Source: Micrasema longulum
Lineage: Eukaryota > Arthropoda > Insecta > Trichoptera > Brachycentridae
NCBI GenBank assembly: GCA_022494885.1
Contig: JAGVSM010001360.1
Location: 62,001-126,000 of the forward strand
DNA: 64,000 nucleotides
Reading direction: 5' to 3'
Below the pieces are notes generated by a model. It ran no database searches and was not told the origin of the DNA. It was given only the letters and a program-made list of their open reading frames with translations. The position numbers and the translations under genes were made by a program. Position 1 is the stretch's first letter, and every line of letters starts with the position of its first letter. Positions 62,001-64,000 of this stretch are shown here, piece after piece.

Positions 62001-64000
62001 GAATCTCATCCTATTTCATTTTAACAGTGTTTACACAATAATAAATCTAAACATATAGAGCTAATAAATCATGTCTTTTTGTCATGTTCTTGAAATATTT
62101 AATATTTAGTAAACATTGTTAAAATAAAATTATGCCAGTTTCATTAGTAAATTTTATTTATTTGAACACTAAAAATTTATACCTTGATAAAGAACCTCGT
62201 TTATCTTTGAAACCGGTTGGTAGAAAAAATATAAAATAAGTAGTTAAAAACAAAGTTGTTTTATTTTAAATATATGTAAATTTAAATATGTGATTATAAG
62301 AAAAACTTTTTTTTTTTTACCACTTTTAATTATACATTTTTCACCAGAGCCGGGTTTCATCATGACCGAAATTGTCAGTCAAGATGCTGTTTCATCGAGG
62401 AGGAATGTCAGTGGAGAAACTTAATCTATTATATTTGTTTTTTTCAGACTTACAAATACAATTAACACACGCGGCAAGCAGCTGGTACTGCAACTAAATG
62501 AAGTTTGTGATGCTAAACAGAAGACCCTGAACGAGAAGAAGGTGGCTCTGGAGCAACTCTCTTCCATCACCGACCACTGTATCGAGTTTGTCAACTCCGC
62601 TCTGGAGCAGGTAATTATTTTCTTTTTATAAAGATGAAACTAGATCTCCGTGCCTAATGTGGTTTCTAATATTGATTATCGTCTACCAATAACAGGGTAG
62701 CAACACGGCAGTTTTGTACACGAAGAAACAAGTGACATCACACCTCCAGAGGATCAAGAGTCGGAGAGCAGATATTCCCAATCCGGAAATTCCTGTCAGA
62801 ATACATCTGTCACTAGAAAAAGTGCCAGACCTCATCAAAGGTATTATTTATTTACTATTTTTTTAGGTTTCGATAATGAATTAGGTTTTTTTTTTATGAC
62901 CTTGGCTTACTTTTATTTAATATAATACAATTCAGTTACATTTTTTACAGTTTCAGTATCAATATATATTGGCGGCCTCCGTGGTGTAGTGGTCAAGACG
63001 CTTGACTCACACACGGAAGGTTCCGGGTTCGATTCCCGGTGAGAATCACATAAATTAAAATGTGATTTTCATCAAGCCTGGGTGTTCTGTGATGTAATTC
63101 ACTACTGTAATTGGGCTTCCTGGCCTGTTGTGGTGCAAAAAAAAAAAAAAAAAATATTGTATTTAAATATAGGTTTATTTTTTTTGTGCTGTTTCTCTTA
63201 ACAAAAGAGGAAAGCTCTTGTGCTTGGAGAGGGACTTGCACTGTATAATCATTAATTCGAGTATCGTTAGAATTTATATAATTAAAAATATACAATGTAT
63301 TTAAACTCTCCTTTTATTTTTATCCCTTTTTTTTCATATTATTGTTAAAAAAAAAATATTATATGGAAATACAATTTTATGTATATATGTATTTTTTTAA
63401 GTTTCCCGTGGATAAGAAAAGAAAAATAATTAAGCACAACAATGGAGAGTAACATCTTAAAATGATGTTTTTTTCTATTATTTTAATAAATATTCTTAAA
63501 ATTACAAATAAACCCTAATAAAAATATTGTCAAATGTAAATGTTTTCAAATAAAATATCTTATAAAAATTAATTGTTTGTCAATTTTTTTTTATCATTTA
63601 ATTATTCTGTATTCCTTATAAACTTCGCCGTACAATTTATTTATTGCTCTAATTTTTTACTGAATGAATGTAAGAAATCACTTTTATTTCCAATTTCCCC
63701 TAGCACTGAACTTCCTCATTAAAGTTTAACCAAAAAAAGATGCCAGAGAAACAACCGCATAATTTGTATCAGCTGTGTCAGTTTTTATAATTTATTTTTT
63801 TTCATTTATGTTGAGAAAAAATCGTAACATTAAACGTATCATTATCGTAACATCGTCTTAGTTATTTCGTACAAAAAACAAGTCATAAATTTTTGGAAAA
63901 TATTTTGCCAAAAACAGTTTAAATGTCACTTAAGTCCCTCTGGCTCTCAGCGCCTCACGTGATGTTTACAAATTAGAATTCATCGGTTAACACTTTGATT
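22922..64000 (+). CDS. bon: TIF1-family TRIM protein, probably bonus (5' part; gene continues past window)
   Basis: Nuclear chromatin cofactor of the TIF1 family (RING, two B-boxes, coiled coil; then PHD and bromodomain, which are not in the window). Exons: 22922-23059, 56888-57158, 58864-59101, 60142-60262, 61264-61523, 62448-62610 and 62696-62840, all GT-AG with matching phases, giving 445 residues so far. RING ligands are C92, C95, C113, H115, C118, C121, C146, C149. B-box 1 starts at C186 and B-box 2 at C251; residues 283-397 are helical with heptad-like Leu/Val spacing. Exon 7 (LLY-like VLYTKKQVTSHLQRIKSRRA, PNPEIPVRIHL) matches what I recall of bonus rather than NHL-type TRIMs. The Met start is fixed by an in-frame TAA at 22910. 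Exons 2, 3 and 5 are strikingly GC-rich against an AT-rich background. Intron 1 is 33.8 kb. Confidence 0.86.
23760..24850 (-). pseudogene. Tc1-like transposase pseudogene
   Basis: The minus strand shows an N-terminal HTH relic (SVKFQEIKKFHFELFGK-like, near 24780) and, near 23930-23970, the C-terminal motif YPDLNPNENLWTLL of Tc1 enzymes. The rest is heavily decayed. No convincing inverted ends were found. Confidence 0.7.
24852..25273. mobile_element. MITE type A (GGGCCCCGAT ends), split by a SINE
   Basis: Left CAGGGCCCCGAT and AGTTAACAGAGTTATCTTCG; right ATGTTAACTTCCCATTGTAA and CGGGGCCCTG. Internal TTGAACATGTTTAAAA and GCATATTCTGCTTTTCATA are shared by all type A copies. Confidence 0.85.
25083..25232 (-). 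mobile_element. tRNA-headed SINE, family 3, nested in a MITE
   Basis: The minus strand reads GGGTTGTGGTCCCGTGGCTA, a discriminating middle, and GGTTCAAATCCCAC. It splits the GGGCCCCGAT-type MITE at 24852-25273. Confidence 0.65.
25593..26158. mobile_element. MITE type C, long copy
   Basis: Left tip GCAGTGCGATTCTGAATGCT then AGGGGTAGAGAAAGCGTTGC; right tip AGAGCGTTCAGAATAGTACTGC. It is related to type B by the ATTCTGAA tip motif. Confidence 0.6.
26160..27400. other. bon intron 1 stretch without recognised features
   Basis: AT-rich with isolated CpG-richer patches (near 26450 and 26850). No ORF, inverted ends or repeat partner was recognised. Confidence 0.5.
27407..27675. mobile_element. MITE type D, copy 1
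   Basis: Tips AGGCCGTTTTCACAC and GTGTGGATTGGGACC ... GTGAAATGGG. Blocks AACCTGCGAGTAAAAAAATA and CACCCTAATTTTACCG are shared by the other type D copies. Confidence 0.62.
28139..28614 (+). repeat. degenerate repeat of about 215 bp, three units
   Basis: AGAAAA(C/T)(A/T)GCCAG occurs at 28167, 28388 and 28599 (spacing about 221 and 211). The last two also share GTCTG(A/G)C(G/T)GACCAC and AT(A/G)TGCATTTT-like blocks. Confidence 0.55.
29359..29569. mobile_element. MITE type A, second copy
   Basis: AAGGTCCCGATTACATAGGG at the left; AACTCTGTTAACTTCCC and ATCGGGGCCC at the right; interior GAAAAGCAGAATATGCATAC. Confidence 0.85.
29571..29790. mobile_element. MITE type D, copy 2
   Basis: GAGGGTGGATTGATTTTTAT, ACCTGCGAGTAGAAACTAAA and ACCGTGCCGTGTGGATTGGG follow the type D order, ending GTGTGAAATGAGCC. 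It directly abuts a type A MITE. Confidence 0.65.
30701..31000. repeat. dispersed repeat, second copy
   Basis: ATGTATCGTATTATCAGCGC, TCATTGGTTGATTCATATG and CTCCAATTTTTACTGCGCG parallel the copy at 10524. It ends where the LINE tail at 31011 begins. Confidence 0.6.
31011..31521 (-). pseudogene. LINE reverse transcriptase tail, frameshifted
   Basis: Two overlapping frames give EAKLAVHNGVLVPTLMYGSK, then IDKIKKGSLRWFGHVERM, GRPRKMWHDQINQ and ILSAYPYG-like SIFSAYPYGEMA: the C-terminal region of an RT polyprotein often misnamed craniofacial development protein 2-like. A frameshift lies near 31390. Confidence 0.85.
31596..31700 (+). mobile_element. SINE family 1, diverged 3' fragment
   Basis: GCACCCGAAGCGCAGGACTG followed by ATCACCTAACC and CCAGTGCAGTTCTCTACGCG follow the order of the family 1 body. 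Confidence 0.55.
31903..32516. mobile_element. 614-bp element with about 120-bp inverted ends
   Basis: Left TGGGCCGAT, a T tract, then GTGAAAGGGGTCTAAAAAGT and TACTTTTGGCCCTCAACAG; right the inverse: CTGGTTGAGGGCCAAAAGTA, TTTTTAGACCCCTTTCA, an A tract and ATCGGCCCA. Confidence 0.78.
32820..32838. repeat. AT dinucleotide microsatellite
   Basis: About nine AT units between a GAAGGTTAC block and CTATCGTGAAGG. Confidence 0.9.
33179..34567 (+). mobile_element. Tc1-like element with both inverted ends, pseudogenic transposase and nested SINE
   Basis: Ends are CAGTATTGTGCGAATTAATG and its inverted counterpart (one mismatch), both flanked by TA. The transposase relic starts at 33424 (MDITPRKREKIITLSEH, with HTH) and shows the catalytic FSDETHF, FQQDSAPCHVS and NSPDLNPIENL motifs, spacing as in DD34E enzymes. 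At least three in-frame stops break it. A family 2 SINE sits near its 3' end. Confidence 0.88.
34314..34495 (+). mobile_element. tRNA-headed SINE, family 2, nested in Tc1
   Basis: Head GGCCTCCGTGGTGTAGTGGT with CTTGACTCACGCACGG and B box GGTTCGATTCCCGG is tRNA-like (a CAC, valine-type, anticodon position). The tail reads GCCTCCTGGCCTGTTGTGG then A-rich. It interrupts the Tc1 element at 33179. Confidence 0.82.
34945..36052 (+). mobile_element. 5'-truncated LINE, family 2
   Basis: It opens with VNEIKYLGIMIDSHLKWESH (RT C-terminal), then after a frameshift QKTILKIMLKLPSTYP, TVRQLYVREVLTNFW and FAVLGPRFFNML to a stop at 35391. A 650-bp AT-rich 3' UTR with CCTAGCTAGTCGGGACCTG ends in TAAA repeats. 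Confidence 0.85.
36484..37030 (-). mobile_element. LINE fragment, family 3, minus copy
   Basis: The minus strand gives VRTLKTLYCSTVRHLLEYAS and VVWSPFYVNRINHIESVQHR. The last 120 bp match the 3' end of the copy at 15430 (AAAGTTTATATTAGTTCTTA). Confidence 0.8.
37174..37383. mobile_element. MITE type D, copy 3
   Basis: GGCCGATTTCACATCGG, ATACGGTAAAATTAGGGT and GTGCTGTGTGGATTTTACG mark it. It carries ACTGGTTAGAGCGTTTGCC, a SINE-like A-box region also found in copy 4. Confidence 0.6.
37592..37698. mobile_element. short type B-like MITE, third copy
   Basis: GGGGGGTGCTATTCTGAATC and, at the other end, GTTTTGAATATCACCCC with a degenerate palindromic interior. Confidence 0.6.
37806..37855 (+). repeat. 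96-bp satellite unit, left part
   Basis: TCCGAGGCTGAGGGCTGAGG and TTACACATTCATGGACTATA. The unit resumes after a LINE insertion at 38608. Confidence 0.65.
37856..38607 (-). mobile_element. LINE fragment, family 4, inserted in a satellite unit
   Basis: The minus frame from 38618 reads TVLNSVLVAQKSIIKIILRV, QLMTPKQLYAKAILTYRFKN and FRQRDFEYYSIKIYNLLPLS, an RT C-terminal end. The 3' UTR carries GTCCTCGGCACGGGAAACCC, also seen at 42265. It interrupts the 96-bp repeat found at 40.6 kb. Confidence 0.82.
38608..38702 (+). repeat. 96-bp satellite unit, right part
   Basis: TATTGTTCATACGTTTTGTT, CACACACCCCACGCGCACG and GGCTTAGGGCTGATGTTACA complete the unit begun at 37806. Confidence 0.65.
39280..39362 (+). 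repeat. 18-bp tandem repeat inside the hAT-like element
   Basis: About four and a half copies of TATCCGGCCTTATTATAC with few changes. In one frame this gives repeated LSGLII, but this is a repeat effect, not evidence of a gene. Confidence 0.9.
39605..39959. mobile_element. foldback element, copy 1
   Basis: Almost the whole length folds on itself. Outer arms carry GTTCATTAAACCCTGTCAC and CGTGGTTTCGGATGTGACAG; inner arms carry AAATGGTTGCTTACTTC and its inverse; the core is GC-rich with CGCGCGGCCGCG. It is nested in the hAT-like element. Confidence 0.85.
40442..40568. mobile_element. 127-bp MITE (TTATGCTGTAACGAA ends)
   Basis: Inverted tips TTATGCTGTAACGAATTCGT and the inverse of TTATTCTGCAACAATTTCGT. 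A right-half copy occurs at about 48225-48320 (GAACGAACTTACTAAACGAA). Confidence 0.72.
40606..40805 (+). repeat. 96-bp satellite, two tandem units
   Basis: CATGGACTCTATTGTTCATA begins units at 40625 and 40721 (period 96). Each contains ACACACCCC(G/A)CG and a GAGTACATTAT block. Confidence 0.8.
40806..41852. mobile_element. larger element with GCCTCGATTATGA ends
   Basis: The inverted tips GCCTCGATTATGA (40808) and CATAATCGAGGC (to 41851) bound about 1.05 kb with repeated AGTTGAAGATAAA and TACATCG blocks. It resembles type A in its tips and in pairs of GATAAC/GTTCATAATCG. It sits in the 96-bp satellite. No coding potential is visible. Confidence 0.6.
41032..41067. repeat. 16-bp perfect hairpin
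   Basis: ACCTTTGTAGTCGGTC, a four-base loop TCCC, and the exact inverse. It lies inside the 1.05-kb element; the same CTTTGTAGTCG motif recurs at 41481. Confidence 0.9.
41853..41915 (+). repeat. 96-bp satellite unit after an element insertion
   Basis: CTGAGGTTACAATCATGGAC and TCTATTGTTCGTACATTTTG continue the array past the 1.05-kb element at 40806. Confidence 0.7.
42642..43079. mobile_element. MITE type H, complete copy
   Basis: Inverted arms of about 55 bp: ATAGGCAGAATGGTGATTGT, CAGTGTGTAAAGTGGCCACTT on the left; AAGTGGCCACTTTACACACTG and CACCATTCTGCCTAT on the right. Fragments of the family lie at 13755-13790, 53125-53210 and 60365-60420. Confidence 0.8.
43325..43567. mobile_element. MITE type A, third copy
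   Basis: GGGCCCCGATTACAACGGGA and the inverse CCCATTGTAATCGGGGCCC form the tips. The interior matches the other copies closely. Confidence 0.87.
43580..44390. other. bon intron 1 stretch with one repeat motif
   Basis: Only GCGACCGGTTTCATCGC near 43630, a motif like that at 33040 (GTGAAACCGGTC), is notable. The rest is plain AT-rich DNA. Confidence 0.45.
44395..44880. repeat. LINE tail remnants
   Basis: It opens with five TTTA units and CATCAACGGTTCAAAGAACC (a minus-strand LINE 3' end). It ends with the TTGCCATTTGGCAATAAATC block shared with position 118. Between them is plain AT-rich sequence. Confidence 0.45.
45643..45960. mobile_element. foldback element, copy 2 (left end eroded)
   Basis: It has the same inner arms (TGGTTGCTTACTTCTGCAGG and inverse), pyrimidine-rich core and right end CGTGGTTTCGGATTTGACAG as copies 1 and 3. 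The first 45 or so bases of the left arm are not recognisable. Confidence 0.82.
46478..46716. mobile_element. MITE type C, short copy
   Basis: GTGCGATTATGAACGCTCTC then TAGGGGGTAGA on the left; GCTAGCAACGCTTTCTTTACC and GAGAGCGTTCAGAAACACAC on the right. Confidence 0.65.
46761..46974 (-). mobile_element. SINE family 1, minus-strand copy
   Basis: Read on the minus strand it has the A box, the CATGCGAG anticodon-arm segment, B box GGTTCGATTCCCG, the full body and a short ATGAT tail. Confidence 0.8.
47071..47287 (-). mobile_element. SINE family 3 with two tandem tRNA-like heads
   Basis: On the minus strand two tRNA-like units of about 75 nt follow each other. Each starts CGGGTTGTG(G/A)TCCCGTGG and has a B-box-like GAACC segment. 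They are followed by the body ending near the CGTTGAAAATGGTCACC block shared with the copy at 54212. Confidence 0.65.
47354..47570. mobile_element. MITE type D, copy 4
   Basis: GGCCAATTTCACACATATCG, CGGCTCGGTAAAATTAGGGT, TTTCTACTCGCAGGTAAAAA and ACTGGTTAGTGCGTTTACCT follow the order of copy 3. The right tip is not resolved. Confidence 0.55.
48327..49660 (+). mobile_element. second Tc1-like element, internally deleted
   Basis: Inverted ends of about 30 bp (CA(A/G)TATCTCCTCA(G/A)CGAAT) bound it. The open frame 48713-49177 gives 154 residues: MGKRKDISKEKK, two helix-turn-helix DNA-binding parts (LSNRQIAKKESVSRRTVDRI and ISVSTLRRRLYEV), then FFDDIS, the equivalent of the first catalytic Asp motif. 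The remaining catalytic region is missing, so it cannot transpose itself. Confidence 0.82.
49828..49985. mobile_element. MITE type D, partial copy 5
   Basis: CTAATTTTACCGTGCCGTGT and GATTCGTGCGATACC define the right end. The left half is degraded. Confidence 0.5.
50054..50691 (+). pseudogene. LINE reverse transcriptase tail, same family
   Basis: KQVEEFVYLGSMFTRDG and GNRVNGALKSTLANKCLS, then after a small rearrangement IDKIKKGALRWFGHVERMDC, GRPRKTWHDQIQ and RSILSAYPYGETA with a stop. It is the plus-strand counterpart of the copy at 31011. Confidence 0.86.
50716..50897. mobile_element. MITE type A, diverged copy
   Basis: It has the interior blocks (ATCTTTGTCGGTAACCTGTA, CATACAGAAAACTTAATTTT) and one tip, CACTTCCCATTAGGATGTGG; the other tip is lost beside a LINE tail. 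Confidence 0.6.
51984..52362. mobile_element. palindromic MITE type B, long form, second copy
   Basis: It has the same arms as the element at 2704 (AGTCTTCTCTATCCCCTAGA on the left, GGGGTAGAGAAGATCCAGAA on the right) and the inner TCATCAGTGTGGCCAT. The left tip is eroded. Confidence 0.8.
52365..52486. mobile_element. short type B MITE, second copy
   Basis: GGGTGGTATTCTGAACG at the left tip and CGTTCGAAATACCAGCCC at the right. It lies between the long type B copy and a GGGGCC-ended MITE with almost no spacing. Confidence 0.82.
52487..52719. mobile_element. MITE type A, fourth copy
   Basis: GGCCTCGATTACAATGGAAA at the left and TCCATTGTAATTGGGGCCC at the right, with the common interior. It abuts a type B MITE. 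Confidence 0.85.
53225..53680 (-). mobile_element. 3' UTR of LINE family 2
   Basis: The minus strand reproduces the family 2 3' UTR: AGGTCCTGCCTAAACACCGG, AATTTCGTAGCTAGTCGAGC and a TAAA-type tail. It has no coding part. Confidence 0.75.
54212..54360 (+). mobile_element. SINE family 3, plus-strand copy
   Basis: GGGTTGTTGTCTAGTGCTGT, then GGTCCGAGGTTCGCACTCC and ACCACAAC, whose end can pair with the start. The downstream body GACTTGTTGAAAATGACC matches the copy at 47071. Confidence 0.62.
54377..54739. mobile_element. foldback element, copy 3 (complete)
   Basis: Perfectly matching outermost ends ATACAGGGTGTTC and GAACACCCTGTAT, flanked by T/A. Long arms continue with TAAACCCTGTCACATCCGAA. The core reads GAGGAGGGGGAGGGGGAGTC and CTCCCCTCACTTCTCCCCTG. 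Confidence 0.88.
55451..55562 (-). mobile_element. SINE family 1, 3' fragment
   Basis: The minus strand shows the CTGGTACCTGAAGAGTAAG, AAAAATGATC and ATGATGATGATAA blocks of the family tail; the tRNA head is absent. Confidence 0.6.
55563..55807. mobile_element. MITE type A, diverged copy
   Basis: It contains GATGGGAAGTTAAAATTAAT, CAATTTTATCTACAAATTAA and GGTTACCGACGAAGG in the type A order; the tips have decayed. Confidence 0.6.
56112..56357. mobile_element. near-perfect 246-bp palindrome
   Basis: Two arms of about 115 bp meet near 56235. TTTCGCCTTGTTAGGGCATT on the left mirrors AATGCTCTAACAAGGCGAAA on the right, and AATCAAACACTGATTTAAG mirrors TTCAAATCAGTGTTTG. Confidence 0.85.
56449..56652 (-). 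mobile_element. SINE family 2, minus-strand copy with (GAAT)n tail
   Basis: The minus strand carries the tRNA-like head with B box GGTTCGATTCCCAG, the body with AAGCCTGGTTGTTCTG, and the end GCCTCCTGGCCTGTTGTGG. Its 3' tail has become a GAAT repeat of about 25 bp. Confidence 0.8.
56653..56738 (-). mobile_element. separate tRNA-like segment abutting SINE family 2
   Basis: The minus strand has GGTCTAGTAAGGTAGTGGTT and B box GGTTCGAATCC with a longer middle. It lies directly upstream of the SINE head in the same orientation, so it is either the head of a dimeric SINE or an independent tRNA-derived piece. The acceptor ends do not pair, so it is not a working tRNA. Confidence 0.5.
56888..57158 (+). 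CDS. bon: bon exon 2 (RING first half)
   Basis: Acceptor TTCTCAG and donor GTGAGA. It encodes a Gly/Ala/Arg/Glu-rich linker, then LRCVFCQC, MECLHSACERC and a charged tail. It holds six of the eight RING zinc ligands; the last CxxC is in the next exon. The Arg-rich frames on both strands here are by-products of very high GC. Confidence 0.9.
57290..58032 (+). mobile_element. LINE fragment in bon intron 2
   Basis: Decayed frames give ISDIHNHRTQSHNCLHLPSV and ITSCLFTLNQFLTSLWKSNN, resembling the last part of RT proteins. The 3' end is GGGCGCCACTAAATAAATAA. Confidence 0.6.
58085..58222. mobile_element. short inverted-end element in bon intron 2
   Basis: ACAATAAAATAACTTTG at the left and CAAAGTTATTTTATTGTAAT at the right, with CTAGTTTCGGC in the middle. 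It is preceded by TTTGAAGCACTAATTTTGTG as at 61860. Confidence 0.65.
58864..59101 (+). CDS. bon: bon exon 3 (RING end and B-box 1)
   Basis: Acceptor ATTTCAG and donor GTAAGG. It starts by completing a split Gly codon, then MAESLTVMCPSCRVNC closes the RING. B-box 1 follows: CNSCSDGN, WCCECSEFICDVC, QAHQR. Enters phase 1, leaves phase 2. Confidence 0.92.
59114..59243 (+). pseudogene. decayed tandem copy of bon exon 3
   Basis: Just past the exon 3 donor, about 130 bp repeats the middle of that exon: CCGTGCCGCGT, GTGGGCATG, GACCAGCAGTTTGTGG and GGCGAGCAGC recur in the same order and spacing, apart from one small deletion. In the matching frame the first Cys of the RING CxxC pair is lost, B-box cysteines are changed, and TAA ends the frame after the SYSD-equivalent of SCSD. 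It is non-functional as an exon. Confidence 0.8.
59452..59560 (+). repeat. two-unit tandem repeat in bon intron 3
   Basis: TGCGTTATTGCTCAACATCC starts at 59452 and 59499 (period 47), followed by TTTAAAAA(A/G)TTGTAATTCT in both. Confidence 0.85.
60142..60262 (+). CDS. bon: bon exon 4 (B-box linker)
   Basis: 121 nt between acceptor CTTTTCAG and donor GTATGA. It encodes LKITKDHTIKSKDEG, finishing B-box 1 with a histidine, a Ser/Asn-rich linker, and MFCKEHTQ, which opens B-box 2. Confidence 0.9.
60422..60458. repeat. 14-bp perfect hairpin in bon intron 4
   Basis: ACTTTCAACAACTT and its inverse around a nine-base loop, next to a type H MITE fragment. Confidence 0.85.
61264..61523 (+). CDS. bon: bon exon 5 (B-box 2 and coiled-coil start)
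   Basis: 260 nt between acceptor ATCCAG and donor [26 protein letters not shown] gives the remaining B-box 2 ligands (C263, C266, C271, C274, H279, H282), followed by the start of the B-box C-terminal coiled coil. Confidence 0.92.
61549..61616 (+). pseudogene. possible decayed copy of part of bon exon 5
   Basis: About 25 bp past the exon 5 donor, a GC-rich stretch resembles the B-box 2 part of that exon: GACTG, GGCTGCTGC, a CCA/CAACCA block and GGATGGCGAGTGCC against GAGATGGCGGGCGCC. The similarity is shorter and weaker than for the exon 3 copy. Confidence 0.4.
61890..62272. mobile_element. inverted-end element in bon intron 5
   Basis: AAACAACTTTGTTTTTAACC and GACCGGTTTCAAAG at the left mirror TTTGAAACCGGTTGG and AAAAACAAAGTTGTTTTATT at the right. 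It follows TTGAAGCACTAACTTTGTGG, which recurs next to a related element at 58048. Confidence 0.7.
62448..62610 (+). CDS. bon: bon exon 6 (coiled coil)
   Basis: 163 nt between acceptor TTTTCAG and donor GTAATT. It encodes LTNTINTRGKQLVLQLNEVC and more helical sequence ending FVNSALEQ, the middle of the coiled coil. It ends in phase 0. Confidence 0.92.
62696..62840 (+). CDS. bon: bon exon 7 (post-coiled-coil conserved segment)
   Basis: 145 nt between acceptor AACAG and donor GTATTA. It begins GSNTAVLYTKKQVTSHLQ and ends SLEKVPDLIK with a split Gly codon (phase 1). The next exon must lie beyond 64000; none was found in the last 1.1 kb. Confidence 0.9.
62972..63154 (+). mobile_element. SINE family 2, copy downstream of bon exon 7
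   Basis: The most intact family 2 copy: full tRNA-like head, body, GGGCTTCCTGGCCTGTTGTG and a pure A tail of about 18 bases, which suggests a fairly recent insertion. Confidence 0.85.
62973..64000. other. bon intron 7, incomplete
   Basis: After the SINE the DNA is AT-rich, with the CTCTTGTGCTTGGAGAG repeat motif near 63210 and a piece of the 10524-type repeat near 63630. No exon was found. Confidence 0.5.

Noticed and set aside
1..64000. CRISPR arrays, operons or prophage modules
   Set aside because: Spliced genes and eukaryotic transposons dominate; no evenly spaced short repeats with unique spacers were found.

Overview
The window reads as nuclear DNA of an insect: AT-rich, intron-rich, with GT-AG spliced exons embedded in many non-LTR retrotransposon tails, Tc1/mariner and hAT relics, tRNA-derived SINEs and palindromic MITEs. 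The order is not fixed by the sequence; some LINE tails recall those of moths and butterflies, but that is only an impression.

Two host genes are recognisable, arranged head to head. On the minus strand, about 5.5-18.3 kb, lies a complete nine-coding-exon gene for GPI mannosyltransferase 3 (PIG-B, family GT22), which adds the third mannose to the glycosylphosphatidylinositol anchor in the ER. Its nine exons join without a phase error into a 510-residue protein. On the plus strand, from 22.9 kb to beyond the right edge, lies the 5' part of a TIF1/TRIM-type gene, most likely bonus (bon): a short acidic first exon, then a 33.8-kb first intron, then six exons encoding the RING finger, two B-boxes, the coiled coil and the following conserved segment. 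The PHD and bromodomain expected for this family lie outside the window.

Region by region: 1-5.5 kb holds SINE copies, a mariner pseudogene, a 380-bp palindromic MITE, a degenerate triplication and a promoter- or LTR-like stretch. 5.5-18.3 kb is PIG-B, whose introns carry LINE fragments, SINEs and MITEs, one MITE ending 37 bp before the last exon. 18.3-22.9 kb is the intergenic interval with a MITE, an unidentified decayed coding stretch, a 5'-truncated LINE and a nearly perfect 316-bp tandem duplication. 23-56.9 kb is bon intron 1, a dense nest of transposons: three Tc1-like elements, a hAT-like element, three long-inverted-repeat foldback elements, several MITE families, three SINE families, at least six LINE fragments, and a dispersed 96-bp satellite interrupted by other elements. 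56.9-64 kb holds the remaining bon exons, two decayed copies of bon exon sequence inside introns, and more repeats.

No operon, CRISPR array, functional tRNA or rRNA gene is seen. The best leads for something undescribed are the relic exon duplications inside bon, the GC-rich foldback family, the abutting MITE families, and the dimeric tRNA-headed SINEs.
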